NCBI GenBank assembly: GCA_900551445.1
Contig: URWA01000018.1
Coordinates: 1 to 64,000 of the forward strand
Direction: 5' to 3'
From: an uncultured Bacteroides sp.
GTDB taxonomy: Bacteria; Bacteroidota; Bacteroidia; Bacteroidales; Bacteroidaceae
Length of the DNA: 64,000 bases
Both the position numbers and the translations under genes were made by a program. Shown in pieces: positions 52,506 to 61,731 of this stretch. How positions within the stretch are numbered: the stretch's first letter is position 1; each line of letters starts with the position of its first letter. Below the pieces are notes generated by a model. That model worked only from the letters and a program-made list of their open reading frames with translations, was not told where the DNA came from and did no database searches.

Positions 52506-54770
52506 ATGGGAAACAATTTTTGGAAATCTGGACTTTTGTCCGTTATGCTGGGAGGTGCGTCTTGCCTGCCAATGTGGGCGCAGGGCACGGTAGATGATTA
52601 CAACCGGGCTTATGCGTTGAGAGAGAAATACAGCATGAATCAGGTGCTTTATGCAGGAGTGGTACCACAATGGGTGGAACATACTTCCTCTTTCTGGTAT
52701 GTACGTCAGACTGAGAAAGGGAAGGAGTATGTCAAAGTGGATGCAGCATCTGCCAAAAGAACAGCTTTGTTCGACCAGCAGAAGATGGCCAGTGCTCTAT
52801 CTGAAAAGTCCGGTCGTAAAATGGATGCATATCATCTTCCGCTTCAGAATTGCTGGCTGAATGAATCGCTTGATACGTTGCGTTTTCAACTGGACGGAAA
52901 GTTTTGGGCTTACAGCATCAAGCATAATCGCTTGCTGGATGAAGGAACGGTGCCTCCCCGTGGGAAAGAACGCCATTGGATGGAAGTAGACGATGAAAAA
53001 GACGGACGTCCGGTAACATCTCCTGATGGGAAATGGGTGGCTTTTATCAAGAACGACAACGTGTATGCGCGTGAAGTGGCTACTGGAAAGGAAAAACAGC
53101 TGAGCCAGGACGGTACGTTGAGCAATTATTATTCTTCTTATATCCAGTGGTCGCCCGACTCCAGATCGGTAGTGTCTTGTCGGATTCGTCCGGTAGAGAA
53201 GCGTTATGTGTATTATGTGGAGTCTTCTCCTGCCGACCAGTCACAGCCTAAGCTGCACAAGCAGGAATATGCCAAGCCGGGTGATGAACTGCGTTTTAAG
53301 GTACCCTGCATTTTTGAGGTGGAATCTGGTCGTCGATTGATTCCTTCCACAGAGTTGTTCAGTCACCAATATGATTTGTCGGCTCCGATGTGGAATGCAG
53401 ACAGCAAAGGTATCACCTTTGAATACAACGAACGTGGTCATAAGGTGTATCGGGTATTGGAAATGTCGGCTGTGGATGGTAGTGTGCGTACGTTGATTGA
53501 AGAAAAGGAAGAAAAGTACGTAAATTATCCGCGTATTTACCGGAATTACCTGAGCGACGGTAAGCGGATTATCTGGTCGAGCGAACGGGATAATTACAAT
53601 CACTTGTATATGTACGACCGTGCTACCGGGAAACCGTTGAACCAGATTACCAAAGGTGAATGGTACGTGCGCGGCGTTCAGTATGTGGATGAGGCCAACG
53701 GGGTGATTTATTTCTCTGCCAATGGCATGAATAAAAAGGAAGACCCTTATCTGATTCATTATTACAGAATCAATTTCGATGGCAGCAATCTGGTGGAACT
53801 GACTCCCGAAGAGGGTATGCATCAATGCTGGTACTCGCCCGATTATAAGTATCTGGTGGATGTGTACAGTAAGGTAGACCAGGCACCGGTGGCAGTGTTG
53901 CGTGAGGCGAAGAATGGAAAAATCCGTATGCAACTTGAAAAGGCGGATATTTCTGCACTGCTGGCTAACGGATGGAAGGCGCCCGAAGTGTTCACTGCCA
54001 AAGGTCGTGACGGAAAGACCGACATGTGGGGAATCATTTATCGCCCGTCCAATTTCGATCCGTCAAAGAAATATCCGGTGATTGAATATATTTATTCCGG
54101 TCCGGGCGACCAGTATGTGCCGAAAACATTCTCTTCTTATAACTGGTGGATGACTTCTTTGGCTGAACTTGGATTTATTGTGGTACAGGTAGATGGTATG
54201 ACCACTTCTTTCCGTTCCAAAGAATTTGAGGAAGTGTGCTACAAGAACTTGAAAGATGCCGGACTGCCTGACCATATTGCCTGGATTAAGGCTGCCGCAC
54301 AGAAATATCCTTATATGGATATCGACCGTGTAGGTATTTTCGGTTGCTCAGCCGGTGGACAGGAATCTACAGGTGCCGTGTTGTTCCATCCGGAATTCTA
54401 CAAGGCGGCTTATTCCGCTTGTGGCTGTCACGACAACCGTATGGATAAAATCTGGTGGAATGAACTCTGGATGGGTTATCCGGTAGATGAGTCTTACAGC
54501 GCTTGTTCCAATGTGGACAATGCTTATCGGTTGACTCGTCCGCTGATGCTGGTGGTCGGCGAATTGGATGACAATGTGGACCCGTCTTCTACGATGCAGG
54601 TAGTCAATGCCCTGGAAAAAGCCAATAAGGACTTTGAACTGGTAGTGATTCCGGGTGCTCACCACACCATGGGAGAAGATTTCGGTGAACACAAACGATA
54701 TGATTTCTTTGTCCGTAATTTGATGGGAGTCACTCCTCCATCATGGGATAAAATCAAAACTGGAAAATAA
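52506..54770 (+). CDS. S9 family (DPP-IV-like) serine peptidase
   Basis: 754 residues with a signal peptide (PMWAQ). The N-terminal part is the eight-bladed DPP-IV-type propeller (about residues 60-480). The C-terminal alpha/beta-hydrolase carries the catalytic serine S615 in FGCSAGGQES, the Asp at D688 or D689 in GELDDNVDPSS, and His at H719 or H720 in GAHHTMGE. The family releases dipeptides with a penultimate proline. The Ser motif is GCSAGG instead of the usual GWSYGG. Found last in the PUL array, 101 bases after GH127-2. It makes a proline-oriented pair with the M24 aminopeptidase. Confidence 0.92.
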   Translation: MGNNFWKSGLLSVMLGGASCLPMWAQGTVDDYNRAYALREKYSMNQVLYAGVVPQWVEHTSSFWYVRQTEKGKEYVKVDAASAKRTALFDQQKMASALSEKSGRKMDAYHLPLQNCWLNESLDTLRFQLDGKFWAYSIKHNRLLDEGTVPPRGKERHWMEVDDEKDGRPVTSPDGKWVAFIKNDNVYAREVATGKEKQLSQDGTLSNYYSSYIQWSPDSRSVVSCRIRPVEKRYVYYVESSPADQSQPKLHKQEYAKPGDELRFKVPCIFEVESGRRLIPSTELFSHQYDLSAPMWNADSKGITFEYNERGHKVYRVLEMSAVDGSVRTLIEEKEEKYVNYPRIYRNYLSDGKRIIWSSERDNYNHLYMYDRATGKPLNQITKGEWYVRGVQYVDEANGVIYFSANGMNKKEDPYLIHYYRINFDGSNLVELTPEEGMHQCWYSPDYKYLVDVYSKVDQAPVAVLREAKNGKIRMQLEKADISALLANGWKAPEVFTAKGRDGKTDMWGIIYRPSNFDPSKKYPVIEYIYSGPGDQYVPKTFSSYNWWMTSLAELGFIVVQVDGMTTSFRSKEFEEVCYKNLKDAGLPDHIAWIKAAAQKYPYMDIDRVGIFGCSAGGQESTGAVLFHPEFYKAAYSACGCHDNRMDKIWWNELWMGYPVDESYSACSNVDNAYRLTRPLMLVVGELDDNVDPSSTMQVVNALEKANKDFELVVIPGAHHTMGEDFGEHKRYDFFVRNLMGVTPPSWDKIKTGK

Positions 54771-54788
54771 ATCATCTGGTTTTACAGA

Positions 54789-54830
54789 TAGCAAAATGGG
54801 TCATTCATTCGTGGGTGACCCATTTTGCTA
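54789..54830. terminator. Bidirectional terminator overlapping the end of a coding region
   Basis: Perfect 15-bp arms (54789-54803 and 54816-54830) with a 12-base loop. The stop codon of the minus-strand gene lies in the loop, so the right arm is also the last codons of that gene. Confidence 0.82.
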
Positions 54831-56064
54831 TATCTTCCATTACTTTTTCAGAAACTCGTGCGGGGTGATTGTATTCCATCGGCGTCGATTTTCCTGTACC
54901 TTCCATGAAACAGTGGTTTAATGTCGGATAGGAGAGGAACGTTACATTCGTTTTGCCGAACATCCCCAGTTTCCACATGGCAAAATCCTGCATCGTCACC
55001 TGATAATCACGTTCTCCCTGCAGGAAGAGCATGGGAACAGACAAGGAACAGGCAGTCATGACAGGGGCATATTTGTCCAGATAGTCCCAGTATATTTGGG
55101 GGGCAGCAGCTTTCACTTGCTGGTATTGCTGGGCGAGAAGCGTTTCGTCCGCATTTCCGTTCAGGGAAGCCAGGTAACGCAGTTGCTCTTTGATGATATC
55201 GTCCTGTGGCCGGGAAGGAGCGGCCAATAGAATAAGTCCGGTAACCGACGGACAACGGGTAGCGATAAGCGGGGCCAGCAATCCTCCTAGGCTGTGTCCG
55301 GCCAGGAATACTTTCTGTTTGTCTATAAACGGCATAGAGGCCGCCAGCTGACAAGCCGAAACGGCATCTTCTATAACTTCTTCATCGGGAGTGATTTCTT
55401 TGCCTTCCGGAACAGAGGCTTTCCCATATACATAAGTGCGTTTGTCATAGCGAAGTACGGCTATACCTTGAGCGGCCAGTCCCCAGGCAATATCCCGGTA
55501 AATCTTGTTGGGACCGATACTTCCGTCTCGGTCTTGTGGTCCGGAACCATGCACTAAGATGACAATCGGAAGACAGGTCTTTCCTTTCGGACGGGTAAGG
55601 GTACCAGGGAGTTTGTAATTTCCGGTAACTACTTCAACGAGTGATTCTTCCAAGTGTATGCTGTCGAACGGGACGACCAACGGTTTTTCTTCTGGAGGAA
55701 CCGGGAGCAACCGGAGTCCGCTTACTTTGTTTTCGGTATTGAAGGCTATCAGAAAGCGTAACGGAGCGCGTTGAAATTTCAGGTCAGTATAGTAAACTAC
55801 CGTACCGTTGATGACATCTTGTGTCCATTCTTTCTCTTTTTCTAACGGGCCGAGTTGTTGCTCCACCTGTGCCCACATGTCTTTTAACTGTGACAAAGGT
55901 ACAGCCTGTTGCATCTTTGCATCAAAACAGGCATAGATACTGTCGCTTTGGGCGTCTTTCATCCATTTCAGAATGTTTGCGGCCCGTTGCAGGTTGGTTT
56001 GCTGGGCATGGAGGGTAGAAGCTAAAAATAAACTTATAATAAAGAACAGTAGATTCTTTTTCAT
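54805..56064 (-). CDS. Secreted alpha/beta hydrolase with DUF3887 domain
   Basis: 419 residues with a signal peptide (STLHAQ). Residues about 25-115 form a DUF3887-type domain (NILKWMKDAQSDSIYACFDAKMQQAVPLSQL). A linker leads to an alpha/beta-hydrolase of the esterase/dienelactone type. Markers are ILVHGSGPQDRDGSIGPNK near residue 170, the nucleophile elbow LAGHSLGGLLAPLIA near residue 260, and LSYPTLNHCFMEGTG with the catalytic His near the C-terminus. Substrate is unknown; an ester removed from plant glycans or a peptidase-like role is possible. It is convergent to the S9 gene and separate from the PUL transcripts. Located next to a 510-base gap. Confidence 0.85.
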   Translation of the reverse strand: MKKNLLFFIISLFLASTLHAQQTNLQRAANILKWMKDAQSDSIYACFDAKMQQAVPLSQLKDMWAQVEQQLGPLEKEKEWTQDVINGTVVYYTDLKFQRAPLRFLIAFNTENKVSGLRLLPVPPEEKPLVVPFDSIHLEESLVEVVTGNYKLPGTLTRPKGKTCLPIVILVHGSGPQDRDGSIGPNKIYRDIAWGLAAQGIAVLRYDKRTYVYGKASVPEGKEITPDEEVIEDAVSACQLAASMPFIDKQKVFLAGHSLGGLLAPLIATRCPSVTGLILLAAPSRPQDDIIKEQLRYLASLNGNADETLLAQQYQQVKAAAPQIYWDYLDKYAPVMTACSLSVPMLFLQGERDYQVTMQDFAMWKLGMFGKTNVTFLSYPTLNHCFMEGTGKSTPMEYNHPARVSEKVMEDIAKWVTHE

Positions 56065-56575
56065 GGCAGAAAATATTTTCTAGACACGGCAAAGATAAAA
56101 AAATTATGAGAGATTTACTTTGTAAAGTATACATTTTGAAAATGCTTTATTAAGTAAATTTGGCTGAGGAATGGAGATTTATAAAGTAAAGTCTATGTTT
56201 TTCTTCTTATTCTTTATATGTTAAAGATTCTGTTATTTGTTGATTCAAAATGTTGATATTTTTAAGACTTATTCAGTATGTATTCTTTGTATATGTCTTG
56301 TTATAGGGATAATATGAGATTTTGGATTATTTCTTTTCTCCTGATTGTTTCATAAAAAGGGAAGTAGATATAAATTATATTATGAAATAATATGGGGGTA
56401 TATGTCATTTTATAATAAAATATTTATATATTTGCAGAGGTGAAATCCAATTAATAAAGCTCTAATGCTGTGAAAAGCTTATTCTTTTTTAATTAAGGGG
56501 GACACATGTAAAGGTTAGAGAATTAGAAATAAGACATAATTTATATACAAATATTAATCTATTAAACTTAAATCT
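56065..56575. promoter_or_regulatory. AT-rich leader of the second susC, 511 bases
   Basis: TATATTTG (56427-56434) matches the -7 consensus and implies a leader of about 135 bases before the susC-2 ATG. No good -33 box and no open frame were found. No ECF sigma or other regulator gene is next to the pair. The remaining sequence is simply AT-rich. Confidence 0.45.
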
Positions 56576-59500
56576 ATGGCTAAGGAGCATTTAAAATCAC
56601 TAAGTGCATTTTTGCTTTTTTCAGGTCTCCCACTGGGGATTATGGCTATGCCTGAGGTGGATGCAATGAACTTGCAAGTTGTACAACAGACTTCTTGTAC
56701 GGGTACTGTAGTGGATCGGAATGGAGAAACGATCATTGGAGCCTCTGTCGTTGTGAAAGGAACGACTAATGGAACAATTACTGGACTAGAGGGGGAATTT
56801 AATATTCCTAATGTGAAAAAAGGTGATGTTATTATGATTTCTTATGTGGGATATAAAACACAAGAAATTGTATGGGATGGAAAACCTTTGAAAGTTATGT
56901 TGAAGGAAGACACTGAAGTCTTGGACGAGGTTGTTGTGGTTGGTTATGCTACTGTAAAAAAGGCCAACTTGACAGGTGCGGTTTCCGCGGTTGATGAGAA
57001 AGTTTTGGCGGAACGTCCTATTGTAAATTTGGGACAAGGTCTTCAAGGTACGATTCCTAACTTGAATATCACCACAAGTGCACAGCCTGGATCTGGTTCA
57101 ACTTTCAATGTCCGTGGTGAAACATCTATTAATGGAGGTTCACCGTTGGTTTTGGTGGATGGAGTTGAAATGGATCCTAACTTGATCAACCCACAAGATG
57201 TAGCAAGTGTATCTGTTTTGAAAGATGCTGCTTCTGCTTCTATTTATGGTGCGCGTGCTGCGTATGGTGTGGTATTGATTACTACTAAGGGAGGTAAGAA
57301 GAATCAGGCGACTCGTGTTTCTTTGGATGCTTCAGTATCTTTTAATAGTCCTACTACTCGTCCTAGCTACATGGATTCCATGCAGTATGCTACATGGATG
57401 AATGCAGCCAACAATAATACCAATGGTCGTGATCTTTTCAGCCAAGAAGAGATGGAACACATCAAAGCGTATTATGAGGATCCTGTTAATAATTCTCCGG
57501 TATTTATTGCCACGGATCCTAGTAGCTGGCAATATAGTAATTGTCAGCAGGGGAAATATGCTTATTGTGGCAATACAGACTGGATGGATGAGATTTATAA
57601 GAAGAGCTATCCTTTACAGAAATATAATGTAAATATCAGTGGAGGTAGTGAAAAAACCACGTATTATACTTCTGTAGGCTATACCAATCAGGGATCAATC
57701 TTACGTTATGGTGATGAAAAATACCGTAAGTTTAATGTCGTAAATAATGTAAGTTATGACATTACAAGTTGGATGAATGTATCAATGAAGACCTCATTTA
57801 TTCGTACAGAGTTGAATGGTATTGCACAGGATAATGTACATGGTAGTGCATGGATTGGTAATGATACTCAGCCTTTGATGCCTGTAAAACATCCGGATGG
57901 TAACTGGGCAGGACAAGGTAACTATACCAACTTTGCTGCAGTCTTGGAAGATGGTGGTACCCGTGCAACTACTAAGAATGACTTTTGGAATACACTGGCT
58001 TTGGAATTGAAACCATTGGCTGGATTGAGCATAAAGATGGATTATACTTTTAATTATTATGCAGAACATATCAAGAATCATGTGAAGTCATTCAATGAGT
58101 ATGGAGCAGATGGCCAGTTCTTGCAGGTTTTCCAGTACACGAATCCGAACTATGCGTATGAACATCAGCAGAATGATACATATAATTCATTTAATTTGGT
58201 GGGTAATTATGAACGGACATTCGGAAAGCATTATTTCAAGGTGATGTTAGGTTATAATCAGGAAACCAAACATACGCGTGCGTTCTATGCTGAACGTGAT
58301 GAATTGATTTCTAATGATTTGTCTTCTATGAATGCAGCTACGGGAGAAAAATATGTAGGTAATTCAGATGATAGTTGGGCAACTCGAAGTGGTTTTGCTC
58401 GTATTAATTATACGTTTGCAGACCGTTACTTGTTGGAGTTGAATGGACGTTACGACCTTTCTTCTAAGTTCCCCAAAAATGACCGTGCTGTATTCAGCCC
58501 TTCATTCTCTGTTGGATGGAGATTGGGTGAGGAATCATGGTTTAAGAATCCTACTAACGGTTTCTTCGATGATTTGAAGTTGCGAGCATCTTATGGTAGC
58601 CAAGCTAATCAGGCATTGGATAATGGATGGTATGCTTATTTGTCCAATTATGGAACAGGTACAACCGGCTATTTGATGGGAGGACAACGTGTGACTTATG
58701 TTTTGCCAGGTTCTTTGGTTAGTAGTACTGTTACATGGGAAAAAGTAACACAGTGGAATGTGGGTCTCGATTTTGCTGTTCTGCAAAATCGCTTGACTGG
58801 TTCATTTGACTACTATCAGCGTAAAACAACGGGTATGTTAGGCGCTGGTAAATTGCTGCCTAATATCCTTGGTATGAGTGAGCCTCAGGAAAATGCATCT
58901 GACATGGTGACGAAAGGTTGGGAATTGGCATTGTCTTGGAATGATCAATTGGAAAATGGATTACATTATTCTGTTGGTTTTAACCTTTCTGATACATACG
59001 CAAAGATTACCAAGTATGATAATCCTACAAAATCTTTGTCGGCAAGTTATTATGAAGGTATGACTATTGGTGAAATCTGGGGATATGAATCAACCCTGTT
59101 CCAGTCTGAAGATGAGATAGCTTCAGCACCCGACCAATCACAGTTGGACGGAGGTATTCATAAAATTCCAGGTGATATAAAGTTCATTGATATTAATGGA
59201 GATGGTGTAGTAAATAACGGAGAAAATACAGTAGATAACCCGGGTGACAAGAAGATTATTGGTAATAATCGTGCTCGTTATCGTTATGGCTTTAATATTA
59301 CAGCTGACTGGAAAGGCTTTGATCTCGGTATTTTCTTCCAAGGTGTAGGAAAACGCGACATGGTATTGCCGAACACTTATAGATGGCAATATGGTAGCCA
59401 GTGGCAGGTTCCGACTGCTTATGCAAATGATTATTGGAGTGAAAACAATACGGATGCTTATTTCCCGGTAGCTCGTTTTAATGGTGGATCTGCTCTTGGA

Positions 59501-59743
59501 CAGAACCAGACACGTTATTTGCTGAATGCGGCTTATTTACGATTGAAATCATTGTCTTTGGGTTATACATTACCTGAAGCTTTGACTCAGAAGTGGGGAA
59601 TCCAGAAAGCTCGTGTATATTTCACAGGTGAAAATCTTTTGACGTTTAAGCATACGCCGGAAGGTTTTGATCCAGAATTGGATAATCCGTATGACTATCC
59701 ACAACAAAAAGCTTTCTCTATAGGTGTTAATCTTACATTCTGA
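56576..59743 (+). CDS. SusC-like TonB-dependent transporter, second pair
   Basis: 1055 residues with an N-terminal hydrophobic signal (AFLLFSGLPLGIMAM). A carboxypeptidase-D-like domain follows (GTVVDRNGETIIGASVVVKGTTNGTITGLEGEF). The plug contains TEVLDEVVVVGYATVKKANLTGAVSAVDEKVLAERP and DVASVSVLKDAASASIYGARAAYGVVLITTKGG. The barrel ends in GVNLTF. Codons here are visibly richer in T-ending forms than in the surrounding housekeeping genes. It is paired with the SusD gene 23 bases downstream; there are no glycoside hydrolase genes in this unit. Confidence 0.96.
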   Translation: MAKEHLKSLSAFLLFSGLPLGIMAMPEVDAMNLQVVQQTSCTGTVVDRNGETIIGASVVVKGTTNGTITGLEGEFNIPNVKKGDVIMISYVGYKTQEIVWDGKPLKVMLKEDTEVLDEVVVVGYATVKKANLTGAVSAVDEKVLAERPIVNLGQGLQGTIPNLNITTSAQPGSGSTFNVRGETSINGGSPLVLVDGVEMDPNLINPQDVASVSVLKDAASASIYGARAAYGVVLITTKGGKKNQATRVSLDASVSFNSPTTRPSYMDSMQYATWMNAANNNTNGRDLFSQEEMEHIKAYYEDPVNNSPVFIATDPSSWQYSNCQQGKYAYCGNTDWMDEIYKKSYPLQKYNVNISGGSEKTTYYTSVGYTNQGSILRYGDEKYRKFNVVNNVSYDITSWMNVSMKTSFIRTELNGIAQDNVHGSAWIGNDTQPLMPVKHPDGNWAGQGNYTNFAAVLEDGGTRATTKNDFWNTLALELKPLAGLSIKMDYTFNYYAEHIKNHVKSFNEYGADGQFLQVFQYTNPNYAYEHQQNDTYNSFNLVGNYERTFGKHYFKVMLGYNQETKHTRAFYAERDELISNDLSSMNAATGEKYVGNSDDSWATRSGFARINYTFADRYLLELNGRYDLSSKFPKNDRAVFSPSFSVGWRLGEESWFKNPTNGFFDDLKLRASYGSQANQALDNGWYAYLSNYGTGTTGYLMGGQRVTYVLPGSLVSSTVTWEKVTQWNVGLDFAVLQNRLTGSFDYYQRKTTGMLGAGKLLPNILGMSEPQENASDMVTKGWELALSWNDQLENGLHYSVGFNLSDTYAKITKYDNPTKSLSASYYEGMTIGEIWGYESTLFQSEDEIASAPDQSQLDGGIHKIPGDIKFIDINGDGVVNNGENTVDNPGDKKIIGNNRARYRYGFNITADWKGFDLGIFFQGVGKRDMVLPNTYRWQYGSQWQVPTAYANDYWSENNTDAYFPVARFNGGSALGQNQTRYLLNAAYLRLKSLSLGYTLPEALTQKWGIQKARVYFTGENLLTFKHTPEGFDPELDNPYDYPQQKAFSIGVNLTF

Positions 59744-59766
59744 TAATTTATTAATTTATTACTGAT

Positions 59767-61461
59767 ATGAAACTAAAATATATATTATATTCCGTGGTGG
59801 GAATGATGCTTCATACAAGTTGTAATGATGCTTTTCTGGAGAGATCATCCCAAAGTTTGAACGATGAAACTTTTTGGACCTCAACGGGAGATTTACGTTC
59901 TTATGCGAACGCGTTCTATGGCATATTGCCGGGTGGAGTGACAAATTATGGTGATACTAATGCAGATGATCAGGTGCCTAGCAGTATCAATCAATTTTTG
60001 TGGGGAGAGTATGTAGTTCCGACGGAAGATGGTTTATGGTCTAAAGGCAATTGGTCCAACATCCGTAATATAAACTATTTTATGACGCATTATAATACGG
60101 TGACGGGTTCAGAAGAAGAAATCAATCTTTATGTCGCTGAGATGCGTTTCTTCCGGGCGTTGGAATATTTCAATAAGATTAAAACATTTGGTGATGTCCC
60201 TTGGTTGGAGGAAGACTTGAATACGGATAGTGAAGAACTGTATGGCTCAAAGATGCCTAGAAACCAGGTAGCAGAAAAGATTATTGCAGATTTGGATTTT
60301 GCTATTACTTGGTTACCGGAAAAAGGTTCAGAAGAGTCTAACCGTTTAAATAAGGACATTGCACGCCATGTAAAGGCACGTGTATGTTTGCACGAAGGAA
60401 CATATTATAAATATCATTCTGATTTGGGATATGCTTATGAGGATTTGTTGAAGGCAGCTGCAAGTGAAACTGATAAGCTGATTGAAGACGGACATTATTC
60501 TATTTATAATACGGGAGATACGAAGCACGATTATTACAATATGTTCATTATGGAGGATAAAAGTAATTTGAGTGAAGCAATTCTTTACATCGATTATTCT
60601 TATCCGATTCGTACACATAATATGGGGCATGGTGCTATGGAAGCTAGTGCAGGTTTCTCAAAGGATTTCGTAGATTGCTTCCTTTATACAGATGGATTGC
60701 CGAAAGCTTTGACTTCTTATCCTAAGGATGACGAGACATTGGTTCAAGAACTGGCAAACAGAGACCCACGTGCCGCTCAGTTGATTCGAAATGACGAATT
60801 CTTTACAGGAAACGATAATTATAGTGCGGTGGGTAGTGATGATGCTTATATTACACAGTTCTGTCCTACAGGTTATCAGTCTATTAAGGGATATGATCCG
60901 GCTACAGCCCATGAAGGTTATAATGTGGAAGATGCAGATGGTATTGCTTATCGTTATGCGGAAACCTTGCTCATTAATGCGGAGGCTAAGGCTGAGCTGG
61001 GTACAATTTCTCAGTCAGATTTGGATAAAACGATTAATAAGTTACGCGATCGCGTAGGAATGCCGCATTTGACTTTATCTGTAGGATTTACTGATCCGAA
61101 TTGGCCTGATTATGGATATACTCTTAGCCCATTGTTACAGGAAATCCGCCGTGAACGCCGTATTGAGTTAGCGGGTGAAGGTTTCCGTTTTGATGATATC
61201 TGCCGTTGGAAAGCTGGTCAGATTGTGAATAATGTAATGACCTATGTGGGTAAGAAAGTATCAACAGAATCTAGTATGGCTGCAAACGGGCTTCGTTCTA
61301 ATGCCGGCTATGTGATTGTTTATCCTAATTATACAAATGCAGACCTTTCTTATACAGCAGGTAAGAGCCGTACATGGGAGGACAAGATGTATCTGTATCC
61401 AATTCCTACAGGTGAATTGCAGCGTAATCCGAATTTGTTGCCTCAGAATCCGGGCTGGTAA
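59767..61461 (+). CDS. SusD-like surface lipoprotein, second pair
   Basis: 564 residues with a lipobox (HTSC; Cys near residue 19). SusD helices are visible: NDETFWTSTGDLRSYANAFYGILPGG near residue 32, AEMRFFRALEYFNKIKTFGDVPWLEEDL near residue 125, RYAETLLINAEAKAELGTIS near residue 400, and LQEIRRERRIELAGEGFRFDDICRWKAG. The protein binds the substrate of the SusC partner and closes its lumen. Its gene ends before a strong terminator. Substrate unknown; no enzymes to guide the call. Confidence 0.95.
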   Translation: MKLKYILYSVVGMMLHTSCNDAFLERSSQSLNDETFWTSTGDLRSYANAFYGILPGGVTNYGDTNADDQVPSSINQFLWGEYVVPTEDGLWSKGNWSNIRNINYFMTHYNTVTGSEEEINLYVAEMRFFRALEYFNKIKTFGDVPWLEEDLNTDSEELYGSKMPRNQVAEKIIADLDFAITWLPEKGSEESNRLNKDIARHVKARVCLHEGTYYKYHSDLGYAYEDLLKAAASETDKLIEDGHYSIYNTGDTKHDYYNMFIMEDKSNLSEAILYIDYSYPIRTHNMGHGAMEASAGFSKDFVDCFLYTDGLPKALTSYPKDDETLVQELANRDPRAAQLIRNDEFFTGNDNYSAVGSDDAYITQFCPTGYQSIKGYDPATAHEGYNVEDADGIAYRYAETLLINAEAKAELGTISQSDLDKTINKLRDRVGMPHLTLSVGFTDPNWPDYGYTLSPLLQEIRRERRIELAGEGFRFDDICRWKAGQIVNNVMTYVGKKVSTESSMAANGLRSNAGYVIVYPNYTNADLSYTAGKSRTWEDKMYLYPIPTGELQRNPNLLPQNPGW

Positions 61462-61491
61462 TTAATCTTTCTTTTAAGAATTATAAATAAG

Positions 61492-61539
61492 AACTTCTCT
61501 CGCACAGAAACATTTCTTTTGTGTGAGAGAAGTTTTTTT
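61492..61539 (+). terminator. Intrinsic terminator of the second susC/susD pair
   Basis: Arms at 61492-61509 and 61517-61533 (imperfect, A/C swap at one place) followed by seven T at 61533-61539. The remaining 190 bases up to the ftsH start hold no obvious gene. Confidence 0.8.
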
Positions 61540-61731
61540 GTATGTATTAATAGAAATATCTCATTTTTAGATTATGTGGTTGCAGAATAAGTAGATTTAA
61601 ATTACTGGATAATTCTGACTTGAGACCATGACGTTGATTTTGCGCAATTTAGCACACTCTTCTCGCCATATCAACCATCTCTTTTTAGGTATAATTGGCG
61701 ATATTCGCTTTTAAATTAAGAACGAAACGTC

